Source: Spirogloea muscicola
Lineage: Eukaryota > Streptophyta > Zygnematophyceae > Spirogloeales > Spirogloeaceae
Length of the DNA stretch: 30,806 nucleotides
Assembly: GCA_009602725.1 (NCBI GenBank)
Contig: WELB01000054.1
Location: 118,393-149,198, forward strand
Reading direction: 5' to 3'
Made by a program: the position numbers and the translations under genes. This document shows positions 22,281 to 30,806 of this stretch, in pieces. Within the stretch, counting starts at the first letter, position 1. Each line of letters starts with the position of its first letter. The notes beneath the pieces were generated by a model. It was not told the DNA's origin and searched no databases. It worked only from the letters and a program-made list of their open reading frames with translations.

Positions 22281-22625
22281 CGCGAGAGCCAGCTGCCTTC
22301 AAGTCAGCCTGCTCCCCTTGGTGAGGTTGGGAGACCGCGCTGCGCGCTAGCCAGTGCAGGAGCTCGAGCCACCGAGCGTGAAGTGCTCAAGAGGCTGTGC
22401 ATGGCCAGCCCAGAACATATCACATGCAAATTCATGGAGGTGTGACGGGCATGAGTCTCTAAGCCCCCATTGAAAGGGTAGAAGTGCTTCTGTACGAAGA
22501 GCTGTGGCTGATAGGCGGCCATCCTGCATAACATCAGCTGGGGCTTACTTTTACAAAAATGAGACAGCGCAGCAGCAATGATCAGTCAAGCGCGCCCACT
22601 TAACAGCAGTAGGACAATAGCCTGA
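22281..22625. other. Intergenic between repeats R5 and R6
   Basis: No gene or recognisable element is seen, apart from a CCAGCCCA fragment near 22405. Confidence 0.4.
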
Positions 22626-22920
22626 GATCGGATGCGCCTCTCTGTATCCCTGCAGCGGTCCATGGCCCACGCTCTGCATCTGCGAGCTGGCCGTGCTCTC
22701 GCTGCGGGCTCTGGCTTTCGTCAGGGTGATAGCTTCCCGGCCGCTTGTCTGTCGGATCTGAGGCTCCTCACTGGTACTTATTGAGTGATCCATCCTCCCC
22801 CTGTTTTACCATAGCATCCTCAGGCCCCTTTGTAGCTGCTCACCGCTCTTAGGCCCCTCTGAACCTTTGTGAATTCTTTTTGGGCTGGCTTTTCGCAGCC
22901 CTTGCCCCCATTGGGAGGTG
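22626..22920 (+). repeat. SDLRLLTRGY repeat, copy R6 (best preserved)
   Basis: The plus-strand frame 22629-22784 reads RMRLSVSLQRSMAHALHL, then RAGRALAAGSGFRQGDSF and PAACLSDLRLLTGTY with TGA. About 100 bases past the stop comes TGAATTCTTTTTGGGCTGGC and the hairpin partner GCAGCCC at about 22894. The order coding, stop, hairpin is the same as in R3 and R4 read on their own strand. An in-frame stop lies just two codons before the first Arg, so the coding block is short or enters through a splice acceptor. Confidence 0.7.
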
Positions 22921-22948
22921 CCACTTCTTTCTTTGATCGCTTGCCCAT

Positions 22949-23090
22949 GTGTTCCGCATGCGGCGATCCATGTCCTCCCAACGTTCCCAGGCTCACGCAT
23001 TGCACTTGCAGGCTGGCAGCGGTTTGGCATCACCACCACCATCACTCACGACACGCTCCATGCTCCTACAGCAGCCGCAAGTGGGAACAA
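22949..23090 (+). repeat. SDLRLLTRGY repeat, copy R7 (head only)
   Basis: The plus-strand frame reads FRMRRSMSSQRSQAHALHLQ, then AGSGLAS and a diverged remainder; a trace of the tail (CAGCAGCCGCAAGT-like, inverted relative to the head) follows. It starts about 45 bases after the hairpin of R6, so R6 and R7 are tandem. Confidence 0.6.
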
Positions 23091-23270
23091 CCAGCATACG
23101 ATACGAAGGCAAGTACAGAGTACAGAGAGCCAAGTACATAGAGACGACGAGCAAATGAGTAAATGTAAGGCCACCTGCTGCTCTACTAAGTAAGGAGTGG
23201 CGCGTGTATATCAAGTATGGCGTTATTAAACGAGGGGGGGTCGGCCAGGAGTTCATCCGCGGCGCCTGCG

Positions 23271-26200
23271 ATGAGCGCGGCGGCCGGCGCGGCGGCCGCG
23301 CCCGCCGCCGNGGAGGCGCCGCCGCCGCCGGTGTCCAAGCGGCGGCTGCTGCGCCGCTTCTTTGCGATCGCCGGCGCCTTCTTCCGCGGCAGCGCCCGCT
23401 GGAAGGCGCGCGGCCTCATGGCCGTCATGCTCGCACTCTCCGCGGGCAGCACCGGTGAGCGCGCCCTGGCCTCCGGCCCTCGCTCGCGGCGGCGAGCCGC
23501 CATTCCCAGCGAGCTCGCGCAGTGGCGGAAGCGGCGCTGGCCACGTGCGCAGCCCAGTCTGCAGGGAGCACAACGTCACTTCTAAAGCTCTAGATTTGCA
23601 GCATGGTGGGCCACGGCCTGGCCGTTACACGGCACAGGTGCGGGGAAGCTGCCAGGCCGTGGCCCAGTGTTTACACTGGCACTTCCGGCAGATGGATCGC
23701 TCCTTGTGCTGCTCGCGTTAAGCAGCAGACAGGCTCTCTCTTAAGTACTTCCTGTACTATCGCCATTAGTCCTAAACCACTGGAGTGTCGTTGAAAGCTG
23801 TCATCAATCCCGCTGTTGCTCTATACTGCCGCTGCAATAGGTATCATGGTGGTTCTATCGTACACGCAGCGGGACTTCTCCACTGCGATGGCTGCCAAGG
23901 ACAAAGAGACGTTCTATGTTGCAATCCTCAAGTTCCTTGGCATCGTCGCCGTGGCAGCGCCCCTGTTTGCTATGTACGACTACATGCAGGTGGAATGTGT
24001 TCTGTTGTCAGGACAGTCCTATATAGATTGTCCGCTGGAGTCATAATATAATCAGCATCTGCACCAATCTGCTCCTCCATTAGGATAAAAGACAGCTCCT
24101 GCTTCACTTTGTGAAGGCTGCAGCAAAGTTTGGGAGTGTTGAGTGCCAGCCCACTCTTGCGACCACTGGTGCAGGGTGTGTTGATCCTGGAGTGGAGGGT
24201 GTGGCTTACAAAGCGACTGATGGAGCAATACTTTGGTGAGTCTGGGTTGCTGGACGAAGGCCTCTAGCATTGGAAATAACACCACCAAAGAGCTCGCTGT
24301 ATACTGATGTTTGCGCAGTCTGCCCACCAGGGATGTGTTTCATAACTTGCTCCCAGTAATGCTTCGTATCTGGAATCCTAAGCTGTAAAATTGAAACCCA
24401 AAGCCCTAGAATTTAAACCCTAGACTTTTACTGTTTATCAGGGCCCAGTAGGTGCCTGATATCTGAATGGCTGTGGTCTTTCCTGCATGCGCTGGTGAAG
24501 CCAACAGAGCCTACTTTGCTGTCAAAATGGACGGCACGCTGGACAACCCCGACCAGCGCATCTGTGAGGACGCCGCCAGCTTTGCTGCCACGACTGTCAG
24601 CATCATCACCATCATCGTCAACAAAGTCCTGAACCTGGGCGCCTTTGCTGGTGTGCTCTGGTGAGCACTGCAGCTTGCTTAATCCTCCTTGAAAGCTCGT
24701 CTAAATTGCCACAAAGAGGAGCAAATATCTCAATTTAAGTGCCACTGATGACTTGCAATTAGCTTGTAGGGACTGGCTTCAAGGGCATTTGACATTTTGA
24801 TTATGACTGCCATCACACTGGACAAGCCCATGTATCCACTGTGAACAAATGGCATTGTTCGTGTTCGTGACAAATGTCAGAGACTGCTCAGACAGCTATT
24901 ACTCCATGCGGCGGCACTGGCAGGTCGATTTCCCCGCAGCTGGTATACTTCATAATTGTATACTCTGCTGTCGGGACCTTAATTACGGTCCGGCTGTTTG
25001 GCCTCAAGCTGATGGCATTGCAATTTGAGGTGATCATCACATGCTCTACATCCATTATTCGTGAAGCAAAGTGTTGTACTTCGAATGCAGCTCAGTGGAG
25101 GCCCACTCACTTTTCGCCTAGACTACCTTGCAAAGGCAGCCAGATTGTCTCTATCTTCATGTGTCAGAAGCTTGAGACTCACGTACTTTTCTCAGGGTGT
25201 GCAACGCGAGGCAGATCTCCGTTATTCGCTCGTGCGCGTGCGTGACAATGCTGAGTCGATTGCATTTTACCGCGGCGAAAGTAGGGAGCTGGCATCTGTC
25301 CAGGTGAGATGCATGTGCTCGGCAGCTGGGTAGCGCATCCTCCAATGAGACATACTCACCACCTCAAAAAGGAGTGAGATGCTGTTCTATGCTTTTGCAG
25401 GAAGGTGCAGAGTAAAGTTTGGGTCTTGTGCAGTACGGATCTGACATGTAAATCTCTGGTGATGCTGGAGTTCAGAGCTTTCTGAAGCGACTGGTGGAGA
25501 ACACTTGGAAGCGCCTGGTCTGGAGCCGGTATCTGAGTCTCTTCGGAAATGTATACGATTATGCAACTATCGTCATCCCATCTCTCATCATTGCTCCACG
25601 ATACTTCAAAGGCGAGGTAGTCCAAGAGTCTTGGCTTTCAGGCTAGCAGTGTTGGACTTGCAAAGCAGCTAGCAGTGTGTATGGACTGATTTTGTGACTT
25701 TTTTCCTGTGGCCAGCCTATTGCACCTCTAGATCTACCCATCAGATGTATGCAGGGTCACTTAAAGACATAGACCAATCTGTGCCGCTTATGTGAAGCAT
25801 TTGATACATCATAGGTGGAGTTTGGCGTCGTTACTCAGACTGGCTTCGCTTTCCGAACTATTCTTCATGCACTCACAGTCATCGTCAGTCGATTTGAAGA
25901 TCTTAGGTGAAGTCTGTGGTCACCTTGCCTTCACCTTGCACTGCTCCTGTCACATCGTTGGTGGGCTGTACCTTGTGACTGGGTGCTTCTGCATCAGCTT
26001 GGATGTGGCATGATGTGTAATATGCCAAACTTTTGTCAGTTATGGTCGTTGAGGTTGGGCCCTCAGCATGTACTGTACCTTCCATTTGTTACACCTCATA
26101 TGTGCTTGGTGCGCAGCCAAGCACTGTGAGACTGACCTCTTTATCAATCGAATGCAGTGGTCTGGCAGCCAAAGTGGAGCGCCTCGACGGCCTCCTGAAG

Positions 26201-28078
26201 TCGTTGGACTATCACTCTGGAAATGCCAGCAACCTCAATGCTTCAACCCCAATTGCGGGGAAGGTGGAGAGCAGGGCAAAGCTTCGGAGAAGGCTGTCAG
26301 AAAAGAAGGCCAACAGTGTTGAGCTTGCAGAGACACCTGCATCCAGGGCTGCAGACTCCGAGCCCCTGCTGCAAAGCGTGGTCTCCATGAGAGCTCCTGG
26401 TAGGCGAATGCCAAGCATGGCTATTGCTTAAACAGCAGATTGTCTGCCTTTGCCTCTGCTCTCCTAAATTAGCTCATGGCACAAGATAAGACACCCCTAT
26501 ACAAAATAAAAACCTGCAGACACTGGCCGCAGGATTCGAGGCCAAATCATGACGATACTTGTGATACCTTGATTCTTGTGGCCTTGCTCACAGGAATGAT
26601 CCTTCGCGAGATAGGGGACGTGCTCTCCCTGCAGGGCGTCTCCGTCATCACGCCAGACCAACGGCAGGTCCTCTTTGAGCAATTGACATTCACACTGGAT
26701 AAGGGTGAGGCGTTGCTTGTCATGGGCCCGTCCGGGTGCGGCAAATCATCCCTTTTACGGGCCATCGCCGGCCTCTGGCATACTGGCGAGGGTGTGATTG
26801 TGTCACCACCCCCCGAGGACGTCTTCTTCCTCCCGCAGAAGCCATACATGCCTCTTGGATCACTACGCACACAGGTTCACATGCCTCTCGCCTACTCTTG
26901 AGTTGAGCAGCTCTGCTCCCTCTTAGGCGTCCTATCAAGGCAACCAGAACGAAGGGCCTAGCATGTACTCTCGAAGCTGAGGTCAAAGTTGGTGTCAGAA
27001 TCTACAATCTCAGTAGTGATATCACTGCAGCTTTGTCGCTTCTGGTATGTCGAGGGTCACATTGGACGCACACAACCCACTTGTCTGCTTTCTACTGATG
27101 CCCTCAATGCAGCTTCTCTTTCCTGGGGAAGCCGAGAAAGTGAAGAATGTGGATGAAGCGCAGCTGCTCACAGTACTGGCTGATGTGGCACTTGAGTGGC
27201 TGCCGGGCCGAGTTGGCGGCCTGGACGCAGAATGCAACTGGGCTGATGTTCTGAGCACTGGCGAGCAACAGCGCATCGCATTGGCACGTGTCATCCTGCA
27301 TGTAAGTCTCTACATCAAGCCTCAGACTCCAGGTCCAATGTCCTAGGACGGAAGCATCACACTTGAAGCTCATCCCTAGCTACGCCACCTCAGGAAGATG
27401 GAGGCTGTTTGGCTTTGAGTGGTCAACTTTGAGTTAGAGAGCGTTTGGTGAGCGCTTGAAGGTATTGCGTGGTTACCCCACCGTCACGATACGGCCCAAC
27501 TGTCCATAGCACTTTGAACGTCGAGCCAGGCAGCATGTCAGCCAGCTGCCTACAAGAGGATGCAGGCATCCTGTATGGTAGTAATTGAGTCTCAAGCTAG
27601 ATTCCTGCTCGTGTGCAGCGGCCAGCCATTGCATTCTTGGACGAGGCCACAAGCGCGCTGGACGGTGCAAATGAGGCGCGGTTGTACACCCTGCTGAAGC
27701 AACATGTCGGCAGCTTTGTTAGCGTCGGCCATCGCACGTCTCTCCTGCAGTACCACACCCAGGCTTTGCTCTGCTGCAGCTAAATCTTGCACAAATCTGG
27801 GGTGATGCATGCATACTGAGTGGCGCAGTTCTTGGTCATCAAGGCATGGCAGAGGATGGGGTTCTAAGTTTGCTTGTCCAACCCGAGGAAACTTGCTGCT
27901 GTTATACTTGTGACTTCTACCTGTGCATATGTCAAGCAGTTGCACTCTTTGTACGTATCAACAGGTGCTGCAATTCACAGAAGGCGCTGGTTGGACGTTC
28001 CAAAGACCCCGAGAGCTTCAGGAGGCCCAGCGCGTGCCCAGGGAGCCAGAATGGGTGCCAGAGGGCAGCTCAACCTAA
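23271..28078 (+). CDS. ABC half-transporter, YddA/SbmA-BacA (ABCD2-like) type, copy 3
   Basis: The most diverged of the three. Thirteen exons: 23271-23454 (exons 1 and 2 fused, no intron 1), 23841-23989, 24175-24235, 24501-24660, 24924-25029, 25196-25303, 25476-25616, 25815-25906, 26158-26399, 26594-26874, 27113-27301, 27619-27762, 27965-28078, giving 656 residues. An N at 23311 leaves one codon unread. In the 47-residue exon homologous to exon 8 it matches copy 1 at about 29 positions. [49 protein letters not shown] and VGHR are all present. The intron that has a GC donor in copies 1 and 2 has GTAAGT here. The last intron instead begins GCTTTG; if it is not spliced the protein ends at 27783 after six extra residues (625 residues). 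The C-terminal exon is longer and more basic than in the other copies. Confidence 0.88.
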
Positions 28079-28701
28079 GAACCCGTGAGCCACTCGCGAT
28101 TGACATGCCGCAGACGCTTTTGCATACGTGTCTTGTGTTTTCAAATAGTGCCGGTTATACTGTCTTGGCATTGCAGGCTGGGGTGCTCAAACCACATGCT
28201 TGTGACACTTGCCGGAGGGTATTCGTGCAGTAGGAATTGGGCGTGTATACCATTGAGGGTGCAAACTCAGTGCCCATCTTCACCTACATTTGTGTATGCT
28301 CAGCTGCATTAGCTTCTTGAGCAGTTGATTACATTCGAAGTTTCGAAGCATTAGCCAAAACTGCCTATGCTTGCACAAGGTCTTGCAGAAATGTGGGGTG
28401 TGAAATGTTAGAGGATGGGGGCACATACATTGCGTAAGGAGATTTCCATGCCTACACACTGGGCAGGTGCCTGCTACTAACGATGTGCAACGAATGTTTA
28501 TGTACATCGCTTGCTAAGCTTTGCAGCCACTAAGTTGTTGCTCGGCTTGTCAAGGACTAACCTAAAAAGAATTGGAGGCCAGAGCAGAACCGCAGAGTCA
28601 GGGCACCTGAGCAAAGTTCTGGGCTCTGAAATGAGCCGCAACTCTGCGTCGGAGGCGCAACGCAAAGTGCTCTCTGAGGCAGGTGGCAACCAGCGCACCA
28701 G
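28079..28701. other. Convergent 3' ends of ABC copy 3 and the GUCD1-type gene
   Basis: No gene is seen. TTACA at 28329-28333 is TGTAA on the minus strand, 369 bases past the stop of the minus-strand gene, so the two 3' UTRs probably overlap. No TGTAA was found on the plus strand for ABC copy 3. Confidence 0.5.
28329..28333 (-). terminator. TGTAA poly(A) signal for the GUCD1-type gene
   Basis: It is read on the minus strand, 369 bases downstream of the stop codon at 28702. The distance is similar to those of the other two signals in the window. Confidence 0.4.
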
Positions 28702-30643
28702 CTAGGACGCCAAAGAGAATGAGAAGGGCGACGTTGGGGCCGTACGTCTAAGAGTGGTCGCTGCCACTGCGACGCCGACTGGCCACGCGGTCGCCTCGCC
28801 CTCACATTGCCGCAGCGTAGCTGCGGCGCGTCGGGTATCGAAGTCGTCCAGTGACACCTATGAGCAAGCCGCAGTACACAGGTGGACAGGTCAGTCAGTG
28901 GAGTCCTGGAATCCGACTTTGGGGTGCTAATCTATGGGGTCAACTGTTGCCGCAACTGTGGCAGCGAGCAGCAGTAGCCAGCCACTGTACCAGCAAGATG
29001 TCCTCATCAGTCCCAAAGGCTTTCCGTGCGTCCTCCAGCGCATCCAGTGAGACCCGACGGCGCTCGCTGCAGGCGGCAGAACCAAACCCACAGCGTCGCA
29101 GAGGATCATCAGGCGGGAACTTGCCAAGTGCCGGGCGGCAACATGCCCAAAGGAGGTCATCTCTGTCACAGCTGGGATTGGGCAGGGGGCCAGCCATGCA
29201 CCTGCCGCTGGCCGGGTCCCGGATCTCAAACTCCTCCCTCTCAGTGTCGTACCCACAAAGCACGACGTAGTGACCTGAGCAGATGCCAGGGGCGCAGCAG
29301 CAACGTCAAGTAGGACATCCCTCCTGCCACTACTGCAAGATAATTTGTAAAACAAGCAGCTGGCTGGCTTGTGCTGGCTGACAGCCCTGGAAGGTAAGGA
29401 GAGGAGGAAGGCGGGAGGATGAAGAATGGAGGAGAAGGGGAGGAGGTATGCCGAAAGCCTACCTGTGTAACCCGAGTGGAGGCCACAGCACTCAGGCAGG
29501 CAGAAGCCCTCAGTCCATGGGTGGCTGCACAGCCACCACAGCCATCGCCGCCGCTGTCAGCGTCATCAGCACGAGCCCGGTGACGGCAAGCCCAGCCGCA
29601 GCAACGGCAGCGCACCTGTCGGTAGTCAACAGCCACCGACACGGACGGCGTCGGACGCAGCAGGACGAGGAGGAGGGCTTCACCTCAGCTTGCGCTTGTC
29701 AACGAGTGCGATGACGAGGTAGTGGCCTGACAGAATGAGGGCCGAGAATTCCTCGCTGCTGAGCGACCGACGCTGCGAGAGGGGCGTGTAAATGGGTACA
29801 GTTGCTGCATGTGAGAGGCGGTGACAGCCTGTGCTACTGCACTGCTCTCATAATCGCTCTTAGCATCGCCACATCAGCAAGTAAAATAATGGGCAACTGC
29901 AGAGCATGCCGATAGCGGGACCGACCTGGATGCGGATGCCAGCCTGTGGCGCACGCTCGAAGAGCCAGTTGACGCGGCGCCGGTCTTCCTCCATCGTCTC
30001 CTGCAATCAACAGGTCCAGCCCCAGCGCTAGCAATCCAGGTAAGACCAGGGGAGTGGCAGGAGATGGCTGTGCCACGGCGGTAGCGGCAAAGCATCAGCG
30101 GCGTAACGGCAACGGCCTGGCGGCAGCAGCGAAAGCAGCGGCGGAGGCAGCGGCGGCGGCGGCAGCGACGGCAACCTTGTAGAAGGACTCGGCGACAAAG
30201 TGGGGGTTGGCGCCGATGGTCACAGTGAGGAAGGAGACGTCGACGGCGAAGCGCCGCAGCAGGTGCGCGAGGTCCACCGTCCAGATGCTGCCGGTGGGTC
30301 TCCAAGCCAGAGCAAACGCGGATATCTGTCAGCAACTATGCGGCCTTGCCGTCTCTGCCGCCGCCGCCGCCGCCGCTGCGGCGGCCGCGAGCGAGAGGGT
30401 GAGGAGAGGCCGGGGGCGGGACCTGGTCGTGGCGCAGAGGCGGCGCAGCGTGGAGAGGGAGCAGCCGTTGAGGCCGAGCGCGCGCAGCACCATGAGCACG
30501 CAGGCCAGGCCGCAGTCCCAATTGTACGCCTGGCGGACGTGCGGCACCTGCGGCGGCAGAACCGGCGGCAGAACCGGCGTCAGCGTTGGCAGCGGCGGTC
30601 GCAGGCCGTGGCGGCCCTTGCCTCTCCGCAGGAGCGCCGGCAT
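28702..30643 (-). CDS. GUCD1 / plant GC1-type protein (C39-peptidase-like fold)
   Basis: The family was named for a reported guanylyl cyclase activity in plants, but its fold is that of C39-like cysteine peptidases, so the activity is uncertain. Minus-strand exons: 30643-30423, 30287-30176, 30000-29926, 29772-29684, 29524-29463, 29274-29202, 29066-28991, 28857-28702, giving 287 residues. Motifs: VPHVRQAYNWDCGLACVLMV (33-52, with C44 and C48), SIWTVDLAHLLRRF (74 on), FLTVTIGANP, EEDRRRVNWLFERA, ILSGHYLVIALVDKRKLS, SGYTGHYVVLCGYD (H188), EFEIRDPAS (D206) and GTDEDILLVSLDD near the end. C44, H188 and D206 form a plausible triad. All junctions agree in phase. The start is the least sure part. The conserved region begins at 30547 right after a CAG, so an upstream exon could lie beyond 30643 or outside the window. 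A second acceptor at 28747 gives an alternative C-terminus. Confidence 0.87.
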
Positions 30644-30806
30644 GTGGGCACCCACCAAGAGGGAGGGAGGGGGGAGGAGGGAGGACGGGGCGGCCGCACC
30701 CAGACATACTGCTTCGCCGGCAGGATGGCCGGCCCAGTGGAGGCTGGCACCAGCGCCGGCGCCGGCGGCGCTGGTGTCGGCGGCGGCGGCGGCGGCGGCG
30801 GCGGCG
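30644..30806. other. GC-rich window end with (CGG)n
   Basis: This is the 5' flank of the minus-strand GUCD1-type gene. The window ends within a (CGG)n run from about 30776, so the sequence may break at a microsatellite. No gene can be assigned. Confidence 0.5.

Noticed and set aside
7212-23090. CRISPR-like array from the repeated segments
   Set aside because: Repeat spacing and length are irregular, copies are in both orientations and the host is a eukaryote.
29525-29640. Hydrophobic minus-strand stretch (GLAVTGLVLMTLTAAAMAVV) inside the GUCD1-type gene
   Set aside because: It falls in the intron between exons 29772-29684 and 29524-29463; the spliced product without it matches the family (KLS joined to HPW and on to SGYTGHYVV), and the frame ends in a stop.

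Overview
Nuclear DNA of a green alga. The genes are intron-dense (up to 13 short GT-AG introns in about 2 kb of coding sequence), (GGC)n tracts sit at gene starts, TGTAA occurs as a plausible poly(A) signal, and there are plastid and mitochondrial genes of plant type. A core chlorophyte, probably a trebouxiophyte, fits best; the species cannot be told. All gene models were spliced by hand, using conserved protein motifs and intron phase.

Layout. Bases 2-622 are a pure A run, almost certainly an assembly artefact, ending in an N at the probable start codon of a chloroplast Hcf106/TatB gene (623-2385, +). Next come mitochondrial ribosomal protein bL17m (3469-5288, +) and, convergent with it, a GFA/CENP-V-type zinc protein (5830-6817, -). 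From about 7.1 to 10.0 kb there is no convincing gene, only degenerate repeats. A tandem array of three complete ABC half-transporters of the YddA/SbmA-BacA (plant ABCD2-like) type follows, all on + (10354-14815, 16882-21422, 23271-28078). A GUCD1/plant GC1-type protein (28702-30643, -) closes the window, convergent with the third transporter.

The ABC array. All three copies keep the Walker A, Q-loop, signature, Walker B and H-loop motifs. Copies 1 and 2 are close (41 of 47 residues identical in one exon). Copy 3 is more distant (about 29 of 47) and lacks intron 1. Copies 1 and 2 share a GC-AG intron where copy 3 has GT-AG, and also share homologous 3' flanks. The third copy therefore split off first and the other pair arose later.

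Between and beside the copies lies a dispersed repeat that encodes a conserved peptide (head like RMRLS.SLQRS.AHALH, tail SDLRLLTRGY-stop). Its copies differ largely at synonymous positions, and a GGGCTGG/CCAGCCC hairpin lies near the stop codon in several of them. I do not recognise this family; it is the most novel item here. The repeats flank every ABC copy and could have mediated the duplication. No operon or CRISPR is expected, and no tRNA or rRNA was seen.
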